Of a DNA stretch of 64,000 bases, positions 43,211-52,470 are shown piece by piece. Within the stretch, counting starts at the first letter, position 1; every line of letters starts with the position of its first letter. The notes beneath the pieces were generated by a model that searched no databases, had not been told where the DNA came from, and was given only the letters and a program-made list of their open reading frames with translations. The position numbers were made by a program, and so were the translations under genes. The DNA is from Aldehydirespirator sp965204875 (GTDB lineage Bacteria; Actinomycetota; Acidimicrobiia; Acidimicrobiales; Aldehydirespiratoraceae), in contig OZ242020.1 of NCBI GenBank assembly GCA_965204875.1, forward strand, positions 1,922,001-1,986,000, in the 5' to 3' direction.

Positions 43211-45778
43211 CTACTCGCTGGCGATGGCGTCGAGCACGTTCATCCGACCCGCCCTGAAGGCCGGGAAGATCGCCGCCAGCAAGCCGAACACCACGGCCGA
43301 CGCCACGAACAGCACGAGCTGCACCACTGGCACCGACACCTGGTTGACGATCTCATCCGGGATCGCCACGGCGGTGGCCACCCCGAAGGCCAGCCCGAGA
43401 GCCACACCGATCAGCGTGCCGTAGAGGGCGACGGTGACCGACTCCCAGCGGATCATGCGCCGCAGCTGGCGCCGGGTCATGCCCACCGCCCGGAGCAGCC
43501 CGATCTCGCGGGTGCGCTCGAACACCGACAGCGTCAGCGTGTTGACGATCCCGACCAGCGCGATGACCAGGGCGAACAGCAGGAACACGTTCACCATCGC
43601 CAGCAGCAGGTTGAGGTTGGACTCGGCGCTCTGCTGGAACTCCTGGCGGTCCTCGAGGTTGGCCTGCGGGTAGGCGGCCAGCACCTCCTCCATCAGGGCG
43701 CGCTGTGCCGTCGCGTCCTCCAGCGCCGCCCTCACCGTCACCGCGTCGTCCGAGGCGTAGGTGGCGAACCGCTCGTGCAGCGACTGGTCGATGAGCCAGT
43801 CGCCCAGGAAGGCGGCCTGCGAGTACAGCACGGCCACCTCGAGCTCCGCGGTGTCGCCGCTCACGAAGCTGAGGCGCACCGTGTCGCCGAGCTGCAGGCC
43901 CCAGTCGTCGGCCGCCTCGGTGTGCACCAGCAGCGCCGAGGCCGGGTCCGCGCCGGCCAGCGAGCCGCGGGACACGTCGAGGTTGGCAACGTCTTCGAGG
44001 CCGCCGAAGTCCGTGATCGTGATCGTCGTCTCGTCGGTGCGGTCGGGGTCGACCGCGCTTGCGATCTGCACGCGGTCGGATCCGAAGCTCACGACGGCGC
44101 CCGCTCCCGCGGCACGCAGGTCATCGGCCAGGGTCATGGGCAGGCCCGCGGCGCTGCTCTCGGTGATCACGTAGTCGGCCACCATCACCGTGGTCAGGTT
44201 GTCCACGAATGTGTCCTTGAGGGACTGTCCCACCACCGACACCATCGACACCAGCGCCAGACCGATGGTGAGGGCCACGGCGGTGGCCGCAGTGCGCCTG
44301 GGACTGCGTGCCGCGTTCTCGCGCGCCAGCCGCCCGGCCGTGCCGAACACGCCGCCCAGCGGACTCGCCAGACCGGACACCACCGGCCCCGCAATCAGCG
44401 GGCTGAGCACGGACACGGCCACGAACACGATGGCAGCACCGATGCCCAGCGACAGCAGCTGCGCCGTGGTGCTGTCGAAGTCGGCGAACAGCCCCCGCCC
44501 CGCCAGCACGAGCCCGACCGCGGCCAGGGTGCCGCCGATGATCGGCCGCCACAGCTGCCGCTTGGTGCTGTCGTCGCCGGCGTCGTCGTGCAACCCGGCC
44601 ACCGGTGAGATCCGCGATGCCTTGACGGCCGGGATCAGCGATGCGATCACGGTGAAGCCGATGCCCACTGCCGCCGCCCAGATCACGGTTCGCAGGCTCA
44701 GCGGCAGCGGCCCGTCGGGCAGCGAGGCGCCGAAGGCCGAGAACAGCCCCCGGATGCCCAGCGCTCCGAGCATTCCGAGCCCGAGGCCGGCCACCGAGGA
44801 CACGGTGCCGATGATGACCGACTCGACCAGCACCGAGCGGCGCACCTGCCCGGGCGTGGCACCCACGGCCCGCAGCAGCGAGAGCTCGCGCACGCGCTGG
44901 CCGAGCACGATGTTGAAGGTGTTGGAGATGATGAACGTGCTGACGAACAGCACGACGAAGGCGAAGACCAGCAGGATCGTCTGCAACGGCCCGATGAAGA
45001 CCTCGGTGGCGTCGCTGAACTCCTCGGTGGACTCCTCCGCGGTGATGACCTCGGTGCCTTCAGGCAGCACCGCCTCGATCCGGGCCCGCACCGACTCGAT
45101 GTCGGCGCCCGGATCGGCCCTCACCGAGATCTGGTTGAACTCGCCGGGGAAGCCGAGCACCTCGGCTGCCGTGGCCGTGTCGAACAGCGAGAACACCGCA
45201 CCGACTCCGGCGTTGTCGGGGAAGCCGAACTGGGCGGTGCCGGTGAGGGTGAATGTGCGCGGCCCGGTGGGGAGGACCACCAGGTAGTCCCCACCGAGCA
45301 CGAAGTCGTAGTCGGCGAAGGTGTCGACGTCGACGGCGAACTGCGACGGGCCCACGGGCCAGGCGCCGGTGATGAGGAAGAACTGCGACAGCGTCTCGTC
45401 GGGTGTCCAGTTGCTGCCGGCGAGGGGGCCTCCGAAGGTGCTGGGCGTCTCACCGGCGCCGTCCACCGGGATGACGCCGTTGACGAAGAACCCGCCCTCG
45501 GCCAGCGCCACGCCGTCCACGGCGCGGATGTCGGCGAGCACGCTGTCGGGCACCGAGGGGGCTATGGCGGCGGTGATGTCGCCGAAGGGCAGCTCGCCGC
45601 GCACCGTGAAGTCGGTGCCGGTGTTGATGTCGGCGGCGAGGTCGTCGAAGGTGGAGCGCAGCGAGTCGGCCGTCACGAAGGCGGCGGTCACGAAGGCGAC
45701 GCCCACGACGATGGCGGCGGCGGTGAAGGCGAAGCGGATCTTGTTCGCCAGAACTGACTTGAGGGCTAGGCGCAGCAT
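43211..45778 (-). CDS. FtsX/MacB-type ABC permease 1
   Basis: 855 residues, a full-length paralogue of the downstream permease with the same helix and ectodomain order: RFAFTAAAIVVGVAFVTAAFVT at the start, EVFIGPLQTILLVFAFVVLFVSTFI mid-protein, TREIGLLRAVGMTRRQLRRMI near the end. It lies 43 bases after the ATPase and 38 before permease 2, all one operon. The two permeases probably form a heterodimer with two ATPase copies. Confidence 0.88.
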   Translation of the reverse strand: MLRLALKSVLANKIRFAFTAAAIVVGVAFVTAAFVTADSLRSTFDDLAADINTGTDFTVRGELPFGDITAAIAPSVPDSVLADIRAVDGVALAEGGFFVNGVIPVDGAGETPSTFGGPLAGSNWTPDETLSQFFLITGAWPVGPSQFAVDVDTFADYDFVLGGDYLVVLPTGPRTFTLTGTAQFGFPDNAGVGAVFSLFDTATAAEVLGFPGEFNQISVRADPGADIESVRARIEAVLPEGTEVITAEESTEEFSDATEVFIGPLQTILLVFAFVVLFVSTFIISNTFNIVLGQRVRELSLLRAVGATPGQVRRSVLVESVIIGTVSSVAGLGLGMLGALGIRGLFSAFGASLPDGPLPLSLRTVIWAAAVGIGFTVIASLIPAVKASRISPVAGLHDDAGDDSTKRQLWRPIIGGTLAAVGLVLAGRGLFADFDSTTAQLLSLGIGAAIVFVAVSVLSPLIAGPVVSGLASPLGGVFGTAGRLARENAARSPRRTAATAVALTIGLALVSMVSVVGQSLKDTFVDNLTTVMVADYVITESSAAGLPMTLADDLRAAGAGAVVSFGSDRVQIASAVDPDRTDETTITITDFGGLEDVANLDVSRGSLAGADPASALLVHTEAADDWGLQLGDTVRLSFVSGDTAELEVAVLYSQAAFLGDWLIDQSLHERFATYASDDAVTVRAALEDATAQRALMEEVLAAYPQANLEDRQEFQQSAESNLNLLLAMVNVFLLFALVIALVGIVNTLTLSVFERTREIGLLRAVGMTRRQLRRMIRWESVTVALYGTLIGVALGLAFGVATAVAIPDEIVNQVSVPVVQLVLFVASAVVFGLLAAIFPAFRAGRMNVLDAIASE

Positions 45779-45821
45779 GTCGGGGGCAGCGGTTGCGGGT
45801 CCGGGGGCGTAGCGGCCGCGC

Positions 45822-46580
45822 TCAGGCGCCGAGCTGGGTCATGTGGTCGCGGATGGTCTGCGGCGTGGGATCGTGCAGTTCGTCCACGATGGTGCCGTCC
45901 ACGAGGAACACGACCCTGTTCGCGTAGGAGGCGGCCACCGGGTCGTGGGTGACCATGACGATGGTCTGTCCCATCTCGGTGACCGCGTCGCGCATGAAGC
46001 CCAGGATCTCGGCCGCGGTGTTGGAGTCGACGTTGCCGGTCGGTTCGTCGGCGAAGATGATCTGCGGCCTGCCGGCCAGGGCGCGGGCCACGGCCACCCG
46101 CTGCTGCTGGCCGCCGGAGAGCTCGTTGGGGCGGTGCTTGATCCGATCCGCAAGCCCCGTGGCGTCCACCACCTTGTCGATCCAGAAACGGTCGCCCTTG
46201 GAGCCGGCCAGGTCCATGGGCAGGGTGATGTTCTCCATGGCGGTGAGGGTGGGCACGAGGTTGAAGGCCTGGAAGACGAAGCCCACGCGGTCCCGCCGCA
46301 GCAGCGTGAGGTCGCGCTCAGACAGCGTGGTCAGGTCGGTGTCGCCGATGATCACCTGGCCGCCGCTGACCGTGTCGAGGCCGGCCATGCAGTGCATCAG
46401 GGTGGACTTGCCCGACCCCGACGGGCCCATGATGGCGGTGAAGCGTCCCTGCTCGAAGGTCACGTCGATGGCGTCGAGCGCCCGTACCTCGGTGTCGCCG
46501 GATCCGTAGATCTTGCTGGCCGCCACCGCTCGGGCGGCGACGGCGAGTGCTTGCGCTGGGGGAGCCGCTGTCGAGGTCAC
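45822..46580 (-). CDS. ABC exporter ATPase (LolD/MacB class)
   Basis: 252 residues. Walker A IMGPSGSGKSTLMHCMAGLD, Q-loop GFVFQAFNLVPTLTAMENI, signature ELSGGQQQRVAVARALAG, Walker B IIFADEPTGNVDS, H-loop MVTHDPVAA. The LolD/FtsE/MacB class pairs with FtsX-type permeases, as found immediately downstream. First gene of the three-gene operon, divergent from an SDR gene. Confidence 0.93.
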   Translation of the reverse strand: MTSTAAPPAQALAVAARAVAASKIYGSGDTEVRALDAIDVTFEQGRFTAIMGPSGSGKSTLMHCMAGLDTVSGGQVIIGDTDLTTLSERDLTLLRRDRVGFVFQAFNLVPTLTAMENITLPMDLAGSKGDRFWIDKVVDATGLADRIKHRPNELSGGQQQRVAVARALAGRPQIIFADEPTGNVDSNTAAEILGFMRDAVTEMGQTIVMVTHDPVAASYANRVVFLVDGTIVDELHDPTPQTIRDHMTQLGA

Positions 46581-46767
46581 TGGAACTCCTGTGGTTCGCC
46601 GGTGTGGGAATGTCGCCTGACTGGCCGAACCCTACGAGCGAAACCCACCGGCGCAACACTGCTGCGATGCCTGGCTGCGGGTGATTCGTGATCGTGGGCG
46701 CTGTTGCGGCGTCGGGACGCTGCTGCCCGATGCGGGGCGCCGGGGCTGAGCGTGCAACCATGGGCGG

Positions 46768-47661
46768 GTGGCCGGCGCAGGCGACTCGACCGGGGACCCG
46801 ACAAGCGTGCGTCCCGCCGCACGCGGCGACCACGACGAGGCGACGGGCGCGGGCAGCTCGACCGGGGGCGCTCTGAGCGTGTTCGACGTCTCCGGGCGCC
46901 GGGTCGTGATCACGGGCGGGACCGCAGGCATCGGCCTCGCTGCGGCCGCCCACCTGTCCGCCTGCGGCGCCGAGGTGCTGATCTGCGGGCGGCGCTCCGG
47001 TGGTGCGGGGATCGCCTCGGGCATCGGTGCCGGCTTCGTGCAGATGGACGTCGCCGACGAGGCATCCGTGGCGCGCGGCTTCGAGGCCGTCGCCGAGCGC
47101 TTCGACGCCCTCGACGCGGTGATCCTCAACGCAGGCATCGAGGAGTATCACGGCGAGGCCGAGTCCCTCGACCTCGCGGCCTTCGAGCGGGTCATGGACG
47201 TCAACACCATGGGCGTGGTGCGGGCGCTGCGCCACGGTGTGGGATCGCTGCGCGACGGCGGCTCGGTGATCGTCACCAGCTCCCCCGCCGGCTCCATCGC
47301 CGTTCCCGGCATGGCCGCCTACGCCGCGTCCAAGGCGGCGCTCGACCAGCTCGTGCGGGTCTGGGCGCTGGAGCTCGGGTCGCGCCGGGTGAGGGTCAAC
47401 GCCGTGCTCCCCGGCATCGTCGAGAGCGAGATGGGCTCGGAGTCGGCGCCCGGCGTGGAACTGATCAGGCGGATGACCGCCAACGGCGCCTACCGCCGGG
47501 CGGCCGAGTTGGCGCCGGTGTTCCACTTCCTGGTGAGCGACGCCAGCGCAACGCTGACCGGCTCGCTGGTCGGCTGCCACGACGGCATCTCGATCGGCTA
47601 CAGCGCCGAGGTCATGGCCCGCCTCGCGGCCGACCTCGCCCCTGACCTCGACCCCGATTGA
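46768..47661 (+). CDS. Short-chain dehydrogenase/reductase
   Basis: Classical SDR: cofactor motif VVITGGTAGIGLAAAAHL (TGxxxGxG), DVADEASVARGF, LNAGIEEYHG (NAG), catalytic Ser in IVTSSPAGSIA and YxxxK in YAASKAALDQL, then PGIVESEMG. 297 residues from GTG 46768; GTG 46879 would give 260 residues and begins right at the fold, so the first 37 (Ser/Thr/Gly-rich with a repeated SSTG/DSTG element) may be untranslated. Substrate unknown. Confidence 0.85.
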   Translation: MAGAGDSTGDPTSVRPAARGDHDEATGAGSSTGGALSVFDVSGRRVVITGGTAGIGLAAAAHLSACGAEVLICGRRSGGAGIASGIGAGFVQMDVADEASVARGFEAVAERFDALDAVILNAGIEEYHGEAESLDLAAFERVMDVNTMGVVRALRHGVGSLRDGGSVIVTSSPAGSIAVPGMAAYAASKAALDQLVRVWALELGSRRVRVNAVLPGIVESEMGSESAPGVELIRRMTANGAYRRAAELAPVFHFLVSDASATLTGSLVGCHDGISIGYSAEVMARLAADLAPDLDPD

Positions 47662-47912
47662 TGGCAGCCCTCTCCCGGCTCCGATCCCTCTCCCGGCTCC
47701 GGTCGATTGCGGGCCGGGAAAGGCCCCGGATTGATCGCTGCCGAACCCTCAGCGGCGAGAAAATCATCGGCTCAGACCTCTCACACGTGAGATTCGCTTG
47801 CAAAATGGTGTGCAACGCAGGCGAAAACCTGGCAGCAAGCCTTTACCATCACATACGTTGTCACATACGTTGTCAGTGCTACCGGCGCGCCCATCCCACA
47901 GGAGGAACCACT
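47662..47912 (+). promoter_or_regulatory. Upstream region of the liv-type operon
   Basis: No gene is convincing here. Elements visible: CCCTCTCCCGGCTCCG-like direct repeat near 47670-47702; an inverted repeat TTGCA-N8-TGCAA at 47798-47815; a perfect 12-base tandem repeat TCACATACGTTG at 47849-47860 and 47861-47872; and GGAGG just before ATG 47913. The two repeats are candidate operators for control of the transporter. Confidence 0.45.
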
Positions 47913-49253
47913 ATGAGTCACCTGCCGAAGCGACCAGAGAGGCTGCTGCGGACTCTGTCGGTACTGCTCGCCCTCACCCTTGTGGCGGCGGCCTGCGGCG
48001 ACGATGATGATGACGACGACCGGTCCGCGTCGACGGCCGCGGACGAATCGGCGGCTGCCACTACCACTACCGCCGCCCCCACAACGACGACGACTACGAC
48101 GACCACGACGACGCCAATGTCTGCGTCGACGGCCGCGGACGAGTCGATGGCGCCCGTGAAGATCGGGCTGATCGCTCAGATCGAGGAGATGATGGCCTTC
48201 CCTGAGGTGCCCGCCGCCGTGGAGGCCTACGCGGACTACTTCAATGCCGAGCTGGGCGGTGTCGACGGGCATCCTGTGGAGGTCGAGGTCTGCGGCGCCG
48301 GCGACGCGGTGGAGTCCCACATCGCCTGTGCCCAGCAGTTCGTCAACGCCGACGACGTCCATGTGGTCATCAACTCCGGCTTCCTGGCCAACAGCATCGC
48401 GTCGGGCACGATCCTGGCCGAGGCCGGCGTGGCCAACCTGGGGCTCGGCAACGACTTCATCGACTACCTGACACCGAACCTGTACAACTTCGATCCGGGC
48501 CTGCCCGGCCTGGCACAGGTCTTCTTCGTGTTCGCCTCCGAGCGGCGCGACGTGTCCACGATGACCCTCTTCCTGGCCGACGATCCGGCCATCGCCCCGT
48601 TCGAGCCGGCTCTGGTGGCGATCGCCGAGGGCAACGGCATCGACATCAACCAGGTGATCTACCTCGGCTTCGAACCGGACCTGACCGGCCCGATCTCCGC
48701 GGCCGACACATCCAACGACGGCTGGCTGTTCGTGCTGGCCGATGGCGCGCAGTGCACCGCGGCAGCGGCCGGCGCGGCCACGGTCGGCTACGAGGGCGAT
48801 CTGTTCGCCAACGACCTGTGCGCCGGGCAGGACGTCGTGGAGTCGGGCGCGATCGACGGCTGGGCCGTTCCGATCGTGTCGAGTGCCCCGACCGTGGACG
48901 GCGGCGCCGAGGTCGAGGAGATCCACCGGATCCTCGGCACCTACGGCAGCGGCGACGTGCAGACGGCGGGTCTCGCCGGCTGGGCTCTGGCCAACGCCGT
49001 GATCGCCCGTGATCTGCTGCTGGAGGCGGGGGGTGCCGACGCCACGGACGAGTCGGTGCTCACCGCGCTCCGCACGTACTCGAGCGACGCCATCCCCGGC
49101 ATCGGCGATGTCAGCTGTCCCGGCCCCGAGCCGTGGACGGGCGCCTGCAACACGTCGCCGCTGATGGTGACTGTGGTTGACGGGCAGATGACAGCGCCCG
49201 ACGGGTTCACCTTCCTGGACTTCTCGCAGCTGAACTTCCTGCTCGAGGGCTAG
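47913..49253 (+). CDS. Branched-chain amino acid/urea-type ABC substrate-binding lipoprotein
   Basis: 446 residues. A lipoprotein signal peptide (LLALTLVAAACG) leads to an acidic DDDDDDD stretch and a Thr-rich linker carrying SASTAADES twice, then a Peripla_BP_6-type (LivJ-like) domain starting VKIGLIAQIEEM. Ligand is not predictable. ATG 47913 with GGAGG 8 bases before; the ORF upstream of it is not coding. First gene of the operon with LivHM, LivG and LivF. Confidence 0.9.
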   Translation: MSHLPKRPERLLRTLSVLLALTLVAAACGDDDDDDDRSASTAADESAAATTTTAAPTTTTTTTTTTTPMSASTAADESMAPVKIGLIAQIEEMMAFPEVPAAVEAYADYFNAELGGVDGHPVEVEVCGAGDAVESHIACAQQFVNADDVHVVINSGFLANSIASGTILAEAGVANLGLGNDFIDYLTPNLYNFDPGLPGLAQVFFVFASERRDVSTMTLFLADDPAIAPFEPALVAIAEGNGIDINQVIYLGFEPDLTGPISAADTSNDGWLFVLADGAQCTAAAAGAATVGYEGDLFANDLCAGQDVVESGAIDGWAVPIVSSAPTVDGGAEVEEIHRILGTYGSGDVQTAGLAGWALANAVIARDLLLEAGGADATDESVLTALRTYSSDAIPGIGDVSCPGPEPWTGACNTSPLMVTVVDGQMTAPDGFTFLDFSQLNFLLEG

Positions 49254-49331
49254 GCCGAGCGGGGTCCCGGGGTCCCCCGCGGCCCGAGCGGCCGCCGAGG
49301 CCCGGCTAGGCTCGGACCTCGGGGGCCGGAC

Positions 49332-51470
49332 GTGATCGCGAGACTGTCTTGGGCTGAGAGGGTCGGCGCGGCCGCCCTTGCCGCCCTGGCGCTCGCCTGG
49401 GTCGTCGCTGCGGCTTTCCGCCGGGACATGTTCTTTGATCCGGTGCTGTTCGGACTCGGCTCGGGCGCCATCATCGCGGCGCTGGCACTGGGGCTTGTCG
49501 TCGCCTTCCGTGCCTCGGGGGTCATCAACTTCGGCCACGGCGCCATCGCCACCTACGTCACCTACGTGTACGTGTCGCTCACCGGCACGGGAAGGTACCC
49601 GGTGCCGCCGCTGCCCAACCCGCTGGCCCCCGTGGAGGGCATCGCCGGCGTCGAGATCCTCGACCTCCCGACCTTCATCGACCTCGGCGGCGCCACGCCC
49701 AAGGCACCTGCCCTGCTGATCGCGCTGGCCACGGCGGCGGCTCTGGGCCTGGCAGCGCATTTCGCGATCTTCCGGCCCCTTCGCTATGCGCCGGTGCTGG
49801 CCAAGGTGGTCGCCTCGGTCGGCATCATGCTCTTCCTGCAGGCTGCGGTCGTGCTGCGCTTCGGCGCCCGGGCCAAGGCGACCGAGCCGATCTTCCCCGA
49901 CGGCCCGGTCGACGTCCTCGGCGCACGCGTCGGCCAGGACCGCCTGTGGGTCCTCGGGACGGTCGTGGTCATCACCGCCGCGCTGTGGCTGCTGTTCCGC
50001 TACACGCGGTTCGGGATCGCCACACGCGCCGGCGCCGAGAACGAGCGCTTCGCCACGCTGCTCGGCTTCAACGCCGACTTCGGCGCCGGTGTCAGCTGGG
50101 TGCTGGCCTCGGTGCTTGCCGGGTTGGTGGGCATTCTCGTGGCACCCATAACCGGTGTCACGCCCAGCTTCTTCACCGTGCTTCTCATCTCCTCGCTCGC
50201 CGCCGCGCTCATCGGGCGGATGTCGTCGTTCGTGATCGCCGCGGCCGCCGGCCTGATGCTCGGCGTCGTCGATCAGGAGTTGTTCCGCCTGGAGCTGGAG
50301 TGGGGCTGGATCCCCGACATAGGCATCCGGCGGGCGCTGCCCTTCGTGGTCATCGCGCTGGCGATGGTGATACGGGGCGAGTCGCTGCCGTCTCGTGGCG
50401 CGCTGACGGTGGAGCGGCTGCCCGAGGCGGTGGCGCCGCGCATCACCCGCGGCCGGCTGGTCGGCTACGGCGTGCTGGTCGCTGTGGCGTTCTGGTTGAC
50501 CGTGCTCGCACCGTTCCAGTACCGCGCGGGGATGCAGAACTCGATGATCGGCGTGATCCTGGCGCTGTCGCTGGTGGTGGTCACCGGCTACGTGGGCCAG
50601 ATATCGCTGATGCAGATGGCTCTCGCCGGCATCGGCGCCTTCTCGGTGGCGTCCTTCGGCACCTCCGCGGGGATGCCGCTGCCATTTGCACTGGCTCTGG
50701 CCGTCGCGTCCGGCGTGGGGTTCGGGCTGATCGCGGCCATCCCGTCGCTGCGCACCCGCGGCGCGAGCCTGGCCATCGTCACACTGGCCAGCGGTCTGGC
50801 CGTCGGCGAGATCTTCTTTGCGCGGCCGGGGTGGTTCGGCCTCGACCGCGGCGTCAAGACCGCGGATCCGCCCGAGCTGTTCGGGATCGAGTTCGGCCCC
50901 AACAGCGATTTCGTCCTCGGAGACGGCAAGATCCCCACAGGCGCCTACGGCCTGTTCCTGCTGGTGACCGCAGTCTTGTGCTGCGTGTCGGTGATGCGCC
51001 TGCGCAGGTCGCGGCTGGGTGAGCAGATGCTGGCGGTGCGCGCCAACGAGAGGGCCGCCGCCGCGGCCGGAGTGAACGTCGCCGCCGTGAAGCTGGCGGC
51101 GTTCGGGGTGTCCAGCTTCTTCGCCGCGCTCGGCGGGGCGCTCACCGCGTTCAGCCTGGGCGCCTACGGCCCCGACTCCTTCGGGATCTTCGCGTCGCTG
51201 ACGGTGCTGGCCTTCGCCTACCTCGGCGGCATCAGCACCGTGGGCGGGGCGATCACCGCTGGGACGCTGTTCTCGGAGGGCATCGGCATCGTCGTGGCCA
51301 ACGAGTGGTTCATCGATGTGGGCGCCTACACCGCCTATGTGGCCGGCTTCTTCCTGATCGGCACCGCCGTCTACAACAACGAGGGCATCGACGGCTTCCA
51401 GCGCCGGCAGTTCCACCAGATCGCTGCGCTTCTGCGCCGCCGCCGTGCAGTCTCAAGCCCCGATGTCTGA
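49332..51470 (+). CDS. Fused LivH-LivM branched-chain ABC permease
   Basis: 712 residues containing two permease units normally encoded separately. LivH-like half: IIAALALGLVVAFRASGVINFGHGA to about 340; LivM-like half from about 375, with NSMIGVILALSLVVVTGYVGQISLMQMALAGIGAF, ending near LPD-type terminus. Fusion is found in several actinobacterial operons. GTG 49332. Its end overlaps LivG ATG 51463 by 8 bases. Confidence 0.9.
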   Translation: MIARLSWAERVGAAALAALALAWVVAAAFRRDMFFDPVLFGLGSGAIIAALALGLVVAFRASGVINFGHGAIATYVTYVYVSLTGTGRYPVPPLPNPLAPVEGIAGVEILDLPTFIDLGGATPKAPALLIALATAAALGLAAHFAIFRPLRYAPVLAKVVASVGIMLFLQAAVVLRFGARAKATEPIFPDGPVDVLGARVGQDRLWVLGTVVVITAALWLLFRYTRFGIATRAGAENERFATLLGFNADFGAGVSWVLASVLAGLVGILVAPITGVTPSFFTVLLISSLAAALIGRMSSFVIAAAAGLMLGVVDQELFRLELEWGWIPDIGIRRALPFVVIALAMVIRGESLPSRGALTVERLPEAVAPRITRGRLVGYGVLVAVAFWLTVLAPFQYRAGMQNSMIGVILALSLVVVTGYVGQISLMQMALAGIGAFSVASFGTSAGMPLPFALALAVASGVGFGLIAAIPSLRTRGASLAIVTLASGLAVGEIFFARPGWFGLDRGVKTADPPELFGIEFGPNSDFVLGDGKIPTGAYGLFLLVTAVLCCVSVMRLRRSRLGEQMLAVRANERAAAAAGVNVAAVKLAAFGVSSFFAALGGALTAFSLGAYGPDSFGIFASLTVLAFAYLGGISTVGGAITAGTLFSEGIGIVVANEWFIDVGAYTAYVAGFFLIGTAVYNNEGIDGFQRRQFHQIAALLRRRRAVSSPDV

Positions 51471-52224
51471 GGTGGTGCTTGCCACGGAGGGGCTGACGGT
51501 TCGCTTCGGCGGCCTGCTCGCCGTGAACGACGTGTCGCTGCAGTGCCGCCGCGGGCAGCTCACCGGCTTGATCGGCCCAAATGGCGCCGGCAAGACCACG
51601 TTCATCGATGCGGTGACCGGGTTCCTGCCCGGCAGGGCGCGGGGATCGGTGCTGCTGGAGGGTTGCGAGGTGTTCGGCAGGCCGCCGCACCGCTTGTCCC
51701 ACGACGGGCTGACCCGCACCTGGCAGACCCTGGAGTTGTTCGACGACATCACCGTGCGATCCAACCTCGATGTCGCCAGCCGGCGCCTGACGCTGCGGAG
51801 CGCGCTGTCCGACTATTTCGCGCCCCGCAAGCGCGAGGAGCGGGTGGAGCAGGTGATCGATCAGCTCGGCCTGCACGACATCGCTGAGCGTCAGCCCCGC
51901 GAGCTGTCACAGGGCCAGCGCAAGCTCGTCGGGGTGGGGCGGGCGCTGGTTGCGGAGACCACGAAGATCCTGCTGCTGGACGAGCCCGCGGCGGGGCTCG
52001 ACAAGACCGAGACCCGCTGGTTCGGCGCACAGTTGCGCAGGCTGGTGGAGGGCGGCTACACGCTGCTGCTGGTCGATCATGACATGGGCCTCGTGCTCAG
52101 TGTCTGCGACCACATCCACATGCTCGTGTTCGGCGAGCTCACCGCCTCGGGCACGCCCGAGCAGATGCGCCACGACCCCGAGGTGATCGCCGCGTACCTC
52201 GGCCACAGCGGAGCCCACGGGTGA
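51463..52224 (+). CDS. livG: LivG-type ABC ATPase
   Basis: 253 residues. Walker A GPNGAGKTTFIDAVTGF, signature ELSQGQRKLVGVGRAL, Walker B ILLLDEPAAGLD, H-loop LLVDHDMGLVLSVCDH. The LivG class pairs with LivF and LivHM. ATG 51463 overlaps the permease stop; GTG 51445 is the alternative. Its TGA 52222-52224 overlaps a GTG that begins the first 62-bp repeat unit. Confidence 0.93.
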   Translation: MSEVVLATEGLTVRFGGLLAVNDVSLQCRRGQLTGLIGPNGAGKTTFIDAVTGFLPGRARGSVLLEGCEVFGRPPHRLSHDGLTRTWQTLELFDDITVRSNLDVASRRLTLRSALSDYFAPRKREERVEQVIDQLGLHDIAERQPRELSQGQRKLVGVGRALVAETTKILLLDEPAAGLDKTETRWFGAQLRRLVEGGYTLLLVDHDMGLVLSVCDHIHMLVFGELTASGTPEQMRHDPEVIAAYLGHSGAHG

Positions 52225-52470
52225 GCGAGCGTCCGCGCAGGCGGGTCGATGCCGCTGGGATGCCGGGAGGGGGAGGCGACGGATGAGCGAGCGTCTGCGC
52301 AGGCGGGTCGATGCCGCTGGGGTACCGCGACGGGGAGGCCGCGGATGAGCGAGCGTCCGCGCAGGCGGGTCGATGCCGCTGGGATGCCGCGAGGGGGAGG
52401 CGACGGATGAGCGAGCGTCCGCGCAGGCGGGCCGATGCCGCTGGAATGCCGCGAGGGGGAGGCAAACGGA
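52222..52470 (+). repeat. 62-63-bp tandem repeat, 4 units, forming coupled mini-ORFs before livF
   Basis: Units start at 52222, 52284, 52346 and 52408 (62 bases each) and end at 52470 (last unit 63). Each begins TGAGCGAGCG and ends in a GGGGGAGG-like ribosome-binding sequence followed by ATG (52283, 52345, 52407, 52470). Reading from GTG 52221 gives a roughly 20-codon peptide whose TGA overlaps the next ATG (ATGA), and this recurs twice; the fourth unit, one base longer, runs in frame into livF. Confidence 0.9.

Noticed and set aside
47781..51416. A 1211-codon open frame on the minus strand over the liv operon
   Set aside because: It is antisense to binding protein, permease and part of LivG, has His/Gln/Gly/Arg-rich nonsense composition and no domain; it arises from GC-rich third positions.
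52222..52470. The 62-bp repeats as a CRISPR array
   Set aside because: Units are contiguous with no spacers, and contain start and stop codons of the flanking genes.
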